DNA of 44,467 bases from positions 1 through 44,467 of the forward strand of contig NZ_FMCI01000201.1 of assembly GCF_900091845.1 (NCBI RefSeq). The letters run 5' to 3'. Of this stretch, positions 15,975-24,178 are shown piece after piece (the stretch's first letter is position 1; each line of letters starts with the position of its first letter). Below the pieces are notes generated by a model, which worked only from the letters and a program-made list of their open reading frames with translations, was not told the DNA's origin and ran no database searches. The position numbers and the translations under genes are program-made. Origin of the DNA: Streptomyces sp. SolWspMP-5a-2. GTDB lineage: Bacteria > Actinomycetota > Actinomycetes > Streptomycetales > Streptomycetaceae.

Positions 15975-16982
15975 ATGGACATAACAACCAAGAACACCGA
16001 AGCGCCGCCGCCCTCCCCGCAGCCCACCGAGGCCGAGAGCAAGCGTGCCGCCCGTGGCGCCACCCGACCCGGAGACCGGATCTTCCTCGGCCTCTCCCGT
16101 GGCTCGGGCATCCTGCTGCTCGTGGTGATGGCCGCGATCGCGGTCTTCCTCACCTATCGCGCCACCCTCGCGATCAGCAAGGACCACGGCAACTTCCTCA
16201 CCACGCTCGAATGGAACACCGGCGTCAACCCGCCGACCTTCGGCATCGCCGTCCTCGCCTACGGCACGGTGATCTCGTCGATCATCGCCATGGTGATCGC
16301 GGTGCCGATCGCGGTCTCGATCGCGCTGTTCCTCACCCACTACGCCCCCCGCAGGCTGAGCGGTCCGATCTCCTACGTGATCGACCTGCTCGCCGCGGTG
16401 CCGTCGATCGTCTACGGCCTCTGGGGCGCCCTGATCCTCGTCCCGAACCTCAACGGCCTCTTCGGCTGGCTCAACGACTACTTCGGCTGGACCGGCTTCT
16501 TCTCCTGGGACGAAGGCGCCCCGCGCTCGATGCTCACCGTCGGCATCCTGCTCGCGATCATGATCCTGCCGATCATCACCAACGTGAGCCGCGAGGTCTT
16601 CCGGCAGGCGCCCCTGATGCACCAGGAAGCGGCGCTGGCGCTCGGCGCCACCCGCTGGGAGGTCATCAGGATGTCGGTGCTGCCGTTCGGCCGTTCCGGC
16701 GTGATCTCCGCCTCGATGCTCGGTCTCGGCCGCGCCCTCGGCGAGACGATGGCCGTCGCGACCGTGCTCTCCCCGGACTTCCTGATCCACCTCAGCCTGC
16801 TCAACCCGGGCGGCGGCACCTTCGCCCAGAACATCGCCAGCAAGTTCGGTGAGGCCAACGAGTTCGGCCGGGACGCGCTGATCGCGTCCGGTCTGGTGCT
16901 GTTCGTCATCACCCTGCTGGTCAACGGCGCGGCCCGGCTCATCATCGCCCGCCGCAAGGAGTACTCGGGGGCCAACGCATGA
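15975..16982 (+). CDS. pstC: PstC, phosphate ABC transporter permease
   Basis: A 335-residue permease with a cytoplasmic Pro/Glu-rich N terminus and about six membrane helices. The ABC permease coupling loop is seen near residues 215-240 as EAALALGATRWEVIRMSVLPFGRSG. Together with PstA it forms the channel driven by PstB. ATG 15975 has GGAGAA upstream. Its stop overlaps the pstA start (ATGA), so the two subunits are translationally coupled. Confidence 0.95.
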   Translation: MDITTKNTEAPPPSPQPTEAESKRAARGATRPGDRIFLGLSRGSGILLLVVMAAIAVFLTYRATLAISKDHGNFLTTLEWNTGVNPPTFGIAVLAYGTVISSIIAMVIAVPIAVSIALFLTHYAPRRLSGPISYVIDLLAAVPSIVYGLWGALILVPNLNGLFGWLNDYFGWTGFFSWDEGAPRSMLTVGILLAIMILPIITNVSREVFRQAPLMHQEAALALGATRWEVIRMSVLPFGRSGVISASMLGLGRALGETMAVATVLSPDFLIHLSLLNPGGGTFAQNIASKFGEANEFGRDALIASGLVLFVITLLVNGAARLIIARRKEYSGANA

Positions 16983-18040
16983 GCCACGCAGCCGTCACCG
17001 AAGAGCGCCCCAGCACCCTGCGCGGCGCCTCCCTGCCGGTCTGGTCGCCCTGGGCGATCGCCGCCGGGTCCGTGGTCGTCGCCGTCCTGCTCGGACTGGT
17101 CGCGGGGATCGACAGCCGCGTCCAGTGGGGTCTGATCGCCGGGCTCCTGTTCCTGGCCGGCACCTACGGCATCGCCGCCAAGGTGGAGGGCCGCAGGCAG
17201 GCCAAGGACCGCATCGCGACCAGCCTGGTCTGGGTCGCGTTCCTGCTCGCCGTCGTCCCGCTGGTCTCCCTGGTGTGGACGACCGTCGCGCGCGGCGTCA
17301 AGGTCCTCGACCTCTACTTCCTGACCCACTCGATGGGCATCGTCGCCGACTCCCAGCCGGGCGGCGGCATCTACCACGCCATCATCGGCAGCCTGGAGCA
17401 GGTCGGCCTGGCCACCCTGATGGCCGCCCCGATCGGCGTGCTCACCGCGATCTACCTGGTCGAGTACGGCCGCGGCGGCCTGGCCCGCGCGGTCACCTTC
17501 TTCGTGGACGTCATGACGGGCATCCCGTCGGTCGTCGCGGGTCTGTTCATCCTCAGCCTCATGCTGATCTTCGAGATGGAGCCGTTCGGCTTCGCCGGTT
17601 CGCTGGCCCTGGCCATCCTGATGGTCCCGGTCGTCGTCCGCTCCACCGAGGAGATGCTCAAGCTCGTCCCGAACGAGCTGCGCGAGGCGTCCCTCGCGCT
17701 GGGCGTGCCGAAGTGGCGCACCATCCTGAAGGTGGTCCTGCCGACCTCCATCGGCGGCATCACGACCGGCATCATGCTGGCGATCGCGCGGATCGCCGGT
17801 GAGACCGCGCCGGTGCTGCTGCTGGTGTTCGGCAACCGGTTCATCAACAACAACCCCTTCGAGGGCGCCCAGCAGTCGCTGCCGCTGTACATCTACCAGC
17901 AGTACGCGAACAGCGCCGGCGCGAACGCCGCGTACGACAGGGCCTGGGCGGCGTCGCTCACCCTGATCGCCTTCGTGATGATCCTGAACCTGCTGGCCCG
18001 CGGCATCGCCCGCTGGAAGGCCCCGAAGTCCGGTCGCTGA
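16979..18040 (+). CDS. pstA: PstA, phosphate ABC transporter permease
   Basis: A 353-residue permease with about eight membrane helices; the first two (about residues 20-60) precede the standard PstA core. The coupling loop [25 protein letters not shown] lies near residues 238-262. It starts at ATG 16979 inside the pstC stop. It partners PstC in the inner-membrane phosphate channel. pstB follows after 40 bases. Confidence 0.95.
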   Translation: MSHAAVTEERPSTLRGASLPVWSPWAIAAGSVVVAVLLGLVAGIDSRVQWGLIAGLLFLAGTYGIAAKVEGRRQAKDRIATSLVWVAFLLAVVPLVSLVWTTVARGVKVLDLYFLTHSMGIVADSQPGGGIYHAIIGSLEQVGLATLMAAPIGVLTAIYLVEYGRGGLARAVTFFVDVMTGIPSVVAGLFILSLMLIFEMEPFGFAGSLALAILMVPVVVRSTEEMLKLVPNELREASLALGVPKWRTILKVVLPTSIGGITTGIMLAIARIAGETAPVLLLVFGNRFINNNPFEGAQQSLPLYIYQQYANSAGANAAYDRAWAASLTLIAFVMILNLLARGIARWKAPKSGR

Positions 18041-18080
18041 CGCGGCCAAGGCGACCGAGAATTCTGGAAGTGACGTAATC

Positions 18081-18857
18081 ATGGCCAAGCGAATCGATGT
18101 GAGCGGACTCACCGCTTTCTACGGGTCCCACAAGGCGATCGAGGACATCTCGATGACCGTCGAGCCGCGTTCGGTGACGGCGTTCATCGGCCCCTCGGGC
18201 TGCGGCAAGTCGACGTTCCTGCGCACCCTCAACCGCATGCACGAGGTCACCCCGGGCGGCCGGGTCGAGGGCAAGGTGCTCCTCGACGAGGAGGACCTGT
18301 ACGGGCAGGGCATCGACCCGGTCTCCGTGCGGCGCGAGATCGGCATGGTGTTCCAGCGCCCGAACCCGTTCCCCACGATGTCGATCTTCGACAACGTCGC
18401 GGCGGGGCTGCGGCTCAACGGCGGCTACAAGAAGAGCGACCTCAACGACATCGTCGAGAAGTCCCTCAAGGGCGCCAACCTCTGGAACGAGGTCAAGGAC
18501 CGCCTCAACAAGCCCGGCTCGGGCCTGTCCGGCGGTCAGCAGCAGCGGCTGTGCATCGCCCGCGCGATCGCCGTCGAGCCCAAGGTGCTGCTGATGGACG
18601 AGCCCTGCTCGGCCCTCGACCCGATCTCCACGCTCGCCATCGAGGACCTGATCGGGGAGCTGAAGGAGCGCTTCACGATCGTCATCGTGACGCACAACAT
18701 GCAGCAGGCGGCGCGCGTCTCGGACCGCACGGCGTTCTTCAACCTCTCCGCGGTCGGGCAGCCCGGTCGGCTGATCGAGATAGACGACACGGAGCGGATC
18801 TTCTCCAACCCGTCGGTCCAGGCGACCGAGGACTACATCTCCGGACGCTTCGGCTAG
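18081..18857 (+). CDS. pstB: PstB, phosphate ABC transporter ATPase
   Basis: A 258-residue ABC ATPase of normal PstB length. Walker A is GPSGCGKS at 37-44, the Q-loop is in FQRPNPFP, the signature is LSGGQQQR at 149-156, and Walker B is VLLMDEP with Glu174. It supplies energy to PstCA. ATG 18081 follows pstA by 40 bases. A strong hairpin downstream separates it from the convergent pit gene. Confidence 0.97.
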   Translation: MAKRIDVSGLTAFYGSHKAIEDISMTVEPRSVTAFIGPSGCGKSTFLRTLNRMHEVTPGGRVEGKVLLDEEDLYGQGIDPVSVRREIGMVFQRPNPFPTMSIFDNVAAGLRLNGGYKKSDLNDIVEKSLKGANLWNEVKDRLNKPGSGLSGGQQQRLCIARAIAVEPKVLLMDEPCSALDPISTLAIEDLIGELKERFTIVIVTHNMQQAARVSDRTAFFNLSAVGQPGRLIEIDDTERIFSNPSVQATEDYISGRFG

Positions 18858-18913
18858 GCCGGCATGTGACCCCTCGCGGTGCTGCATGGCGGTGCCACCG
18901 CGGGGACGATGAA

Positions 18914-18942
18914 GGGCCCGCCCCCGTTCCGGGGGCGGGCCC
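18914..18942. terminator. Bidirectional terminator between pstB and pit
   Basis: GGGCCCGCCCCCG (18914-18926) pairs with CGGGGGCGGGCCC (18930-18942) around a three-base loop, midway between convergent genes. Confidence 0.85.
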
Positions 18943-19002
18943 GTCGTCGTCGCGGGGGCATCCGGCGGTGCGGGTGCCGTCCGCCCGATGGCCGGAAATC
19001 GG

Positions 19003-20001
19003 CTACAGGAACGCCAGGTTCACCAGGCCGTACGCGCCCGCCGCCACCAGGGCCGCCGCGGGCATCGTGATGAACCAGCCCAGGACGATGTTCTTGGCCA
19101 CGCCCCAGCGGACCGCCTTCACGCGCTTGGTCGCGCCGACGCCCATGATCGCCGAGGTGATGACGTGGGTCGTGGAGATCGGGGCCTTGAACAGGAACGC
19201 CGTGGTGAACATGATCGACGCGCCGGTGGTCTCGGCGGCGAAGCCCTGCGGCGGGTCCAGCTCGATGATCTTGCGGCCGAGGGTGCGCATGATGCGCCAG
19301 CCGCCCGCGTAGGTGCCCAGCGACAGCATCACCGCGCAGACGATCTTCACCCAGACCGGGATCGGGTCGCCGTAGTCCTCGACGTCCGCGATGACCAGGG
19401 CCATCACCACGATGCCCATCGTCTTCTGGGCGTCCTGGAGGCCGTGGCCGAGAGCCATGCCGGCCGCCGAGACCGTCTGCGCTATGCGGAAGTGGCGCTT
19501 GGCCTTGTGCGGGTTGGCCTTGCGGAACAGCCACAGGATCGCCGTCATGACCAGGTAGCCGACGATCAGGCCGACCACCGGCGAGACGAACATCGGGATG
19601 ACGACCTTGTCGAGGACGCCGTCCCAGTAGACCGTCGTGCCACCGGCGAGCGCCGCGCCCACCATGCCGCCGAAGAGGGCGTGCGAGGAGGACGAGGGGA
19701 GCCCGAAGTACCAGGTCACGAGGTTCCAGGCGATCGCGCCGATCAGGGCGGCGAAGAGGATTCCCATCCCCTTGGAGCCCTCGGGCGTCTGGATCAGGCC
19801 CTCACTGACGGTCTTGGCGACCCCCGAGCCGAGGAACGCGCCCGCCAGGTTCATCACCGCCGCCATCGCCAGCGCCGCGCGCGGGGTCAGCGCCCGCGTC
19901 GACACCGAGGTGGCGATGGCGTTCGCCGAGTCGTGGAAGCCGTTCGTGTACGTGAAGAAGAGCGCGACCGCGATGGTCGCGATGAGCGCGAAGGTGTCCA
20001 T
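19003..20001 (-). CDS. pit: PiT-family low-affinity inorganic phosphate transporter
   Basis: A 332-residue polytopic protein of the PHO-4/PiT family. The N-terminal signature NGFHDSANAIATSVSTRA (about 20-37) and the repeated C-terminal half with APISTTHVITSAIMGVGATKR are diagnostic, as is GLPSSSSHALFGG near residue 115. These are secondary transporters that import metal-phosphate using the proton gradient. ATG 20001 has GGAGTCC upstream and lies seven bases after the PhoU-like gene, so the two form one transcript. It corresponds to what S. coelicolor work calls pitH2 (recalled, not checked). Confidence 0.95.
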   Translation of the reverse strand: MDTFALIATIAVALFFTYTNGFHDSANAIATSVSTRALTPRAALAMAAVMNLAGAFLGSGVAKTVSEGLIQTPEGSKGMGILFAALIGAIAWNLVTWYFGLPSSSSHALFGGMVGAALAGGTTVYWDGVLDKVVIPMFVSPVVGLIVGYLVMTAILWLFRKANPHKAKRHFRIAQTVSAAGMALGHGLQDAQKTMGIVVMALVIADVEDYGDPIPVWVKIVCAVMLSLGTYAGGWRIMRTLGRKIIELDPPQGFAAETTGASIMFTTAFLFKAPISTTHVITSAIMGVGATKRVKAVRWGVAKNIVLGWFITMPAAALVAAGAYGLVNLAFL

Positions 20002-20008
20002 CGACGGC

Positions 20009-20629
20009 TCAGGACTCCTTGACGGCGATGGTCTCCACCGTGTTCGCCACGTGCTCGAACGCGTCCGCGGCCTCTTCGAGGACGTCCACGATCTGCTTCA
20101 GCTTCAGCACCTCGATGGCGTCGTACTTGCCGTTGAAGAGGTGGGCCAGCAGCTTGCGGTGGATCTGGTCGGCCTGGTTCTCCAGACGGTTGACCTCGAT
20201 CCAGTACTCGGTGAGGTTGTCCATGGTCCGCAGGTTCGGCATCGCCTCCGCCGTCAGCTCCGCGGCCCTCGCCAGGACCTCGATCTGCTGCTCGACGCCC
20301 TTGGGCAGTTCCTCGACGTTGTAGAGGACGACCAGGTCGACGGCCTCCTCCATGAAGTCCATGATGTCGTCGAGGCAGGAGGCGAGGGCGTAGATGTCCT
20401 CGCGGTCGAACGGTGTGATGAACGAGGAGTTCAGCTGGTGGAAGATCGCGTGTGTGGCGTCGTCGCCCGCGTGTTCCGCTGCCCGCATCCGCTCCGCGAT
20501 CTCGGCCCGGCTGGCGGTGTCCGCCCCGAGCAGTTCCATCAGGAGCTTCGAGCCCGTGACGATGTTGTCCGCGGAGGCGGCGAACATGTCGTAGAAGCTC
20601 GTCTCCCTGGGGGTCAGACGAAAGCGCAC
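20009..20629 (-). CDS. DUF47/PhoU-like protein paired with Pit
   Basis: A 206-residue, mostly helical protein of the DUF47 (PhoU-like) family. E/DxxxD-type metal-binding helices are visible in EHAGDDATHAIFHQL, TPFDREDIYALASCLDDIMDFMEEA and NRLENQADQIHRKL. Members are regularly encoded just before pit genes and are thought to control their activity. GTG 20629 has GAGGA six bases upstream. The gap to csoR holds an inverted repeat TGATGC (20665-20670) / GCATCA (20676-20681) that could be an operator for this transcript. Confidence 0.93.
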   Translation of the reverse strand: MRFRLTPRETSFYDMFAASADNIVTGSKLLMELLGADTASRAEIAERMRAAEHAGDDATHAIFHQLNSSFITPFDREDIYALASCLDDIMDFMEEAVDLVVLYNVEELPKGVEQQIEVLARAAELTAEAMPNLRTMDNLTEYWIEVNRLENQADQIHRKLLAHLFNGKYDAIEVLKLKQIVDVLEEAADAFEHVANTVETIAVKES

Positions 20630-20783
20630 AAGGGGTCCTCGGGATGCATCGGTTTCGGTCAGGCTGATGCTAAGGGCATCATCCGGCCACGGCTAATGGG
20701 CCGTCCTCCAGTGTCGCCCATCGGGCACGGTGATCAGCACGGGGGCTTTCCAGGAGCCCTATACCCGGCAAACTTCGTTACCA

Positions 20784-20802
20784 TATACCCGGTAGGGGTA
20801 TA
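20784..20802. promoter_or_regulatory. CsoR-type operator
   Basis: TATACCC (20784-20790) and GGGTATA (20796-20802) form a perfect palindrome with a five-base GC-rich spacer, the classic copper-repressor operator. A half site TATACCC also occurs at 20760-20766. It lies just upstream of csoR, which implies autorepression relieved by Cu(I). Confidence 0.85.
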
Positions 20803-20823
20803 CAACCGGATCTGGAGGACGTG

Positions 20824-21177
20824 ATGACCACCACCGAGGCCGGCGCGACGCCGACGCCCTCCGACGCGACCGCGGCGGACGCCGCTCCCGCCGTCACGCA
20901 CGGCTACCACCACCAGAAGGCGGAGCACCTGAAACGGCTGCGCCGGATCGAGGGCCAGATCCGCGGTCTGCAGCGGATGGTCGAGGAGGACGTCTACTGC
21001 ATCGACATACTCACCCAGGTCTCCGCCTCCACCAAGGCCCTCCAGTCCTTCGCGCTCCAGCTCCTGGAGGAGCACCTGCGCCACTGCGTCGCCGACGCCG
21101 CGCTCAAGGGCGGCGACGAGATCGACGCGAAGGTCGACGAGGCGACGAAGGCCATCGGACGACTGCTGCGCACCTGA
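20824..21177 (+). CDS. csoR: CsoR-family copper-sensing repressor
   Basis: A 117-residue four-helix repressor. The Cu(I) ligands of the family are present with exact spacing: Cys59 (VYCID), His84 and Cys88 (EEHLRHC), that is C-x24-H-x3-C. The helix RLRRIEGQIRGLQRMVEED is diagnostic. The 28-residue polar N-terminal tail is typical of Streptomyces CsoR. ATG 20824 (five bases after GGAGG) was preferred over GTG 20821. When Cu(I) binds it leaves the operator just upstream. No copper ATPase or chaperone gene is adjacent, so its other targets lie elsewhere. S. lividans CsoR is recalled as SCO4136, consistent with this neighbourhood. Confidence 0.95.
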   Translation: MTTTEAGATPTPSDATAADAAPAVTHGYHHQKAEHLKRLRRIEGQIRGLQRMVEEDVYCIDILTQVSASTKALQSFALQLLEEHLRHCVADAALKGGDEIDAKVDEATKAIGRLLRT

Positions 21178-21205
21178 GCCGCCGGGGGCCCGCCGCGTTC
21201 CCGGA

Positions 21206-21223
21206 CTCCGGCCGGGGCCGGAG
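21206..21223 (+). terminator. Hairpin after csoR
   Basis: CTCCGGCC (21206-21213) pairs with GGCCGGAG (21216-21223). The surrounding 21178-21367 is extremely GC-rich with several weaker foldbacks and no gene. Confidence 0.45.
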
Positions 21224-21367
21224 GAGACGCCCGCGGGGCGGCCGGGCTCCCGGACGCCGGTGGGGGCGCCCGGAGAGGGCCGGGCCGTGGACCCGCCGGG
21301 GCCGGACGGCCCGCGCGGGTCGCCGTGCTCCCGGTCGGCGGGGCGGGCCGTGCGGTCGGGCCGGTGC

Positions 21368-21556
21368 TCAGGCGCCGGTGGTGGCGGGGGTGCCGGGGTC
21401 GTGCGCCACCTTCAGCACCTCGTCGATGCTCTCCAGGCTGAGCCGCTCCCCGTGCGCGGCCGACGCGGCGATCATCAGCTCCCCGCACAGCTCGATCTCG
21501 TCGAGTGCCACGTGGTCCTGAACTGCCGTACCGCCGACCGGAGCCACGTGCGTCAC
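21368..21556 (-). CDS. Small acidic conserved protein of unknown function
   Basis: 62 residues, no Walker, metal or membrane motif. The central part LDEIELCGELMIAASAAHGERLSLESIDEVL reads as two amphipathic helices with good third-position GC, and this pattern is familiar from small Streptomyces hypothetical proteins. GTG 21556 is the only reasonable start; its Shine-Dalgarno (GACGAG) is weak. It stands alone between csoR and the lipoprotein gene. Function is not known. Confidence 0.65.
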   Translation of the reverse strand: MTHVAPVGGTAVQDHVALDEIELCGELMIAASAAHGERLSLESIDEVLKVAHDPGTPATTGA

Positions 21557-21675
21557 CTCGTCTCTGCCGTCACCGGCTTCCTAGAGTAGGGAGCGGTCCA
21601 CACGCCGCGCATGGCACGGACGGGCTAGTTCTCGCCGCCCCCGGCTCCTCCCCGCGCAGCAGGGCGACCCCGTGC

Positions 21676-22500
21676 TCACTCCTCCGCGATCTTCCCCGCG
21701 TAGATGTCACCGGCGTCCGGGAGCCGGACGTCGGCGGCGGCGCCGAAACCGTACAGCAGCGTCGTCGAGGAGACGTCGACGACGGCGTCGCGGTGGCCGT
21801 TGACGAACCGGAAACGGTGGCTGACCTTGCGGATCCTGCCCGTCTCGTCGAGGAAGACGTCGAACGGGACCTCGGTGGTGGCGAACCCTTTCGCCGCCGC
21901 GGCCAGCGCGCCCCGGCCGCCCTCGGCCGCTTCCCGCGCGGCCAGCGCGAGGTCGGCGGTGCCCCGGTAGTGCCGCACCTCGGTACCGGCCACCTCGGTG
22001 CGCCCAGCGTAGGTCGCGGTGCGGGCCCCGCGCAGCACCTCGGCCGCGGTGAACGGGTCGGTGGCGCCGCCGGTGACCAGATTGCCGTCGGAGAGGGTCG
22101 CCGTCGCCACCCGCACCCACTTGTCGGCGGGCACCCCGGCCCCCCGGTTCTTCATGAACAGGGCGCCCGGCGCGAGGAGTTCGGTGATCGGCCGGTGCTC
22201 GACGGTGCCCGCCGGGTCCTGCGGCAGCGTCACCGTGAGCCGCCCGAGCCGGTGGCGGAAGTCGTAGACGCCCTCGCCGCGGATCGTGACCCGGGTGCCG
22301 CCGGTGGCCATCTCCATCGAGGTGCGGGCCCGGGACGTACCGGCGTCCACCAGCGCGTCGGCCGCCCGGTGCAGCGTGTCGAGGGGGTCGGTGGGCGGGG
22401 AGCCCTCGGCGGCGGCGCCGCCCGCGCAGCCCCCCGCCCCGAGGCAGACGACGACCCCGGCGGCGAGCGCGCCGCCCCACCTGTGCTCCCGCTGTGCCAT
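21676..22500 (-). CDS. Secreted lipoprotein, LppX/LprG-like fold suspected
   Basis: A 274-residue protein with a signal (about 6-25) and a lipobox-like end AGGC followed by Gly/Ala. The mature part is rich in alternating strands (TRVTIRGEGVYDF, GRLTVTLPQD, HYRGTADLALAA, KVSHRFRFVNG, AVVDVSSTTLLYGFG). This suits the half-barrel fold of LolA/LppX/LprAFG lipoproteins that carry lipids or sense the envelope; that assignment is tentative. ATG 22500 is preferred over the longer frame because the signal starts there. Downstream lies the small acidic gene on the same strand. Confidence 0.75.
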   Translation of the reverse strand: MAQREHRWGGALAAGVVVCLGAGGCAGGAAAEGSPPTDPLDTLHRAADALVDAGTSRARTSMEMATGGTRVTIRGEGVYDFRHRLGRLTVTLPQDPAGTVEHRPITELLAPGALFMKNRGAGVPADKWVRVATATLSDGNLVTGGATDPFTAAEVLRGARTATYAGRTEVAGTEVRHYRGTADLALAAREAAEGGRGALAAAAKGFATTEVPFDVFLDETGRIRKVSHRFRFVNGHRDAVVDVSSTTLLYGFGAAADVRLPDAGDIYAGKIAEE

Positions 22501-22608
22501 CGTCGACCCCCGCTGTGTCCGGCACGGGCACCCTGCCGTTGCGGTTAACGACGGGACGGGCGGCACCGTCACGCGGTGCGGATGGCTTCACCGGTGCTGG
22601 GTAACGTG

Positions 22609-22794
22609 ATGGGTGTGGCGCACACGGAAGGTCTCGGGATCACCCCGGACACGCACGGCCATCCGACGGTGATCGTCGAACAGGGCCGGTTCTGCTTCGC
22701 GAGATGCGGGTGCGGGTGGCGCGGCCCCGCCCGCCGGGCCCGCAGCCAGGCCCGGACGGACGGCGCGACCCACGAGGGGTCGACGCGCGGGTAG
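22609..22794 (+). CDS. Small Cys-rich protein with CxCGWRGPARRA motif
   Basis: About 61 residues with FCFARCGCGWRGPARRARSQA in the middle, three close Cys and an Arg/Ala-rich tail. This looks like half of a zinc-binding site, and similar C-x-CGWRG tails occur in small Streptomyces proteins. It is divergent from the lipoprotein gene. The start is uncertain: GTG 22606, ATG 22609, ATG 22582 and GTG 22615 are all in frame and none has a strong Shine-Dalgarno. Function unknown. Confidence 0.5.
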   Translation: MGVAHTEGLGITPDTHGHPTVIVEQGRFCFARCGCGWRGPARRARSQARTDGATHEGSTRG

Positions 22795-23110
22795 CGCCCC
22801 CGGGCGGCTCGTCCGGCGGCTCGCGGGCGAGCGGCACCGACCACGGGTCGGCCCGCACCCCTCTGCCTGGACGGGCGGAACCCCGCCGGGGCGCGGGGCA
22901 CGGGCGGCACCGGCGGCGCTGAAACGATCCGGCACCGGGGTACCGCCGCCCGCTCACGCGCCGTCCGCACACACGCCGCCGGTGGATCGCGGGAGCCCGC
23001 GCGACCGCCTCCTACCGGGCGTTTCCGGCCCGCCCCCGGCCAGGCGGTCGCGGCCCGGCCGTCGGTGTCGGCTCCCCGGACAACACACCTAGGGCATCGT
23101 CAGACCCGCC
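22795..23110. other. Gene-free GC-rich stretch
   Basis: A stretch of 316 bases without a credible gene. Open frames here are GC-driven shadows rich in Arg, Pro and Gly. The only distinct structure is the inverted-repeat remnant at its right end. Confidence 0.5.
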
Positions 23111-23114
23111 CTAG
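23089..23114. mobile_element. 26-bp remnant of the CTAG-ended inverted-repeat element
   Basis: CTAGGGC (23089-23095) is followed after three bases by GTCAGACCCGCCCTAG (23099-23114). The right part differs from the right end of the 177-bp element at 12723-12738 by one base, and the left part matches its left tip. It looks like an element that lost its interior, or two ends joined. Its terminal CTAG also provides the TAG stop of the small minus-strand gene, as at the PAP2 gene. Confidence 0.5.
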
Positions 23115-23281
23115 TTCCGGCACTGCCGCGCATGCTGCGCGGCGGCGAAGCGCGCGGGCCCCGATCCGGTGATCAGCAGGGGCCGCGGACACCCCTCGCA
23201 CCTGATCCATTCCCCCCGCCGGTCCGTCTCGATCCAGACCGACGAGCCCGCCGCCGTGCGCCACAACTCAGGACGTCCCAT
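23111..23281 (-). CDS. Small zinc-knuckle-like protein
   Basis: 56 residues. CEGC near residues 28-31 and QHARQC at the C terminus give C-x2-C-x18-H-x3-C, a plausible zinc site. ATG 23281 was chosen over the Met five codons earlier because GGAGGTG lies at the right distance before it. TAG at the end comes from the element remnant. Such small Cys/His proteins occur in Streptomyces with no known role. Moderate confidence that it is translated. Confidence 0.5.
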   Translation of the reverse strand: MGRPELWRTAAGSSVWIETDRRGEWIRCEGCPRPLLITGSGPARFAAAQHARQCRN

Positions 23282-23750
23282 CCCGCACACCTCCATGTCC
23301 GACCCGTCTCAGCTCAGCCCGCCGTCCGCGGCTCCGTCAGGGCGCGAGCGATCACCCGCGCGCCCTTCGGCGGAGCCGCGCCGCCGGGTCGCCCGGCGCG
23401 CCCGCGTGCGGCACAGCCCGCACCTCGGGCCCCTCACGTCCCAGGGCCGCAGGACGGCCGGCTCATCGGCAGCCGCCCGCTCCTTCCGCCGGACCGCGAT
23501 CGGCGGAAGCGACCCCGGTGTCCCTCCCATAAAGCAAAGTGTCTTTCCGGGAAGACGCGTTCGCATTGGACACAGGGAGGACTCCGCGTGTCAAGAAGGA
23601 AAGTCAATATGTCCCGTGCGACCCGATTGGCGCCCGGTGAATCCTGCACATTGCAGATATGACGGGTCGTCGAATGCGGCAGATGTCTATTGCGCAACCC
23701 CTGATGGCGGGTGAGCTGCCCCGCCCTGGCCGGGATGACAGGATGCGGGC
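23282..23750. promoter_or_regulatory. Less GC-rich regulatory region upstream of the XRE gene
   Basis: 469 bases with no long credible gene. From about 23520 base composition becomes clearly less GC-rich, matching the XRE gene downstream. It holds a near-palindrome GTCTTTCCGGGAAGAC (23541-23556, one mismatched pair), a possible operator. It also holds a ribosome-binding site GGAGG (23576-23580) seven bases before a GTG that opens a 24-codon frame (see separate entry). Confidence 0.4.
23588..23662 (+). CDS. Possible 24-residue leader peptide
   Basis: GTG 23588, seven bases after GGAGG, opens VSRRKVNMSRATRLAPGESC... and closes at TGA 23660-23662. The Shine-Dalgarno is good but the frame is short and has no relative known to me. 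It could be a leader peptide, a truncated gene or chance. Confidence 0.25.
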   Translation: MSRRKVNMSRATRLAPGESCTLQI

Positions 23751-24155
23751 ATGGCCGACCATGACCTCACTCAGCGCACACAGCTGTCTGACCTCGTCCG
23801 CAGCCGACGCGCAGAGCTGCGCCTGAGCCTGCGCAGCCTCTCTGCGGCGTGCGTCGACCCGGAGAATCCGGAGAACGGCAGCATAATTGGCTACAATTAT
23901 ATTGACCGGCTGGAAAAAAATGCCGACGTAAAAGCCCCGAAAATTCCTGAGCTGCGCGCACTGGCGAACGGGCTCGGTGTCCCCTTAGCTGCAATTCAGG
24001 ACGCCGCCGGGGCGCAGTTCATGGGGATCACGCCGCAGTACATCACCAGCGGTGAGGCCCGCGCGCTGGTCACCTACGCCGAGGGGATGACCGACGCCGA
24101 GCGGCGGCAGCTCCTGGCCATTGTCGAAGCGTACAACCGCAGCCGCACCCAGTAA
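23751..24155 (+). CDS. XRE-like helix-turn-helix regulator with a TTA codon
   Basis: 134 residues. The N-terminal half (about 8-80) fits an XRE-type domain: LSDLVRSRRAELRLSLRSLSAAC, then a loop and IGYNYIDRLEKN as recognition helix, then LRALANGLGVPLAAIQ. The C-terminal part ends TDAERRQLLAIVEAYN, a common tail of Streptomyces XRE proteins. Codon use is unlike its neighbours: ATA, ATT, AAT, TAT and AAA codons cluster at 23881-23945, and Leu79 is TTA (23985-23987), the codon read by the bldA tRNA. This suggests acquisition by transfer and control by development. It is followed within 23 bases by the duplicated-domain gene. Confidence 0.75.
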   Translation: MADHDLTQRTQLSDLVRSRRAELRLSLRSLSAACVDPENPENGSIIGYNYIDRLEKNADVKAPKIPELRALANGLGVPLAAIQDAAGAQFMGITPQYITSGEARALVTYAEGMTDAERRQLLAIVEAYNRSRTQ

Positions 24156-24178
24156 TGCGAAGCAGGGAAGGGAAAGAC

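Noticed and set aside
23169..23714. 181-residue plus-strand frame before the XRE gene
   Set aside because: Ser/Pro/Arg-rich, crosses the small zinc-knuckle gene antisense, and its start has no Shine-Dalgarno.
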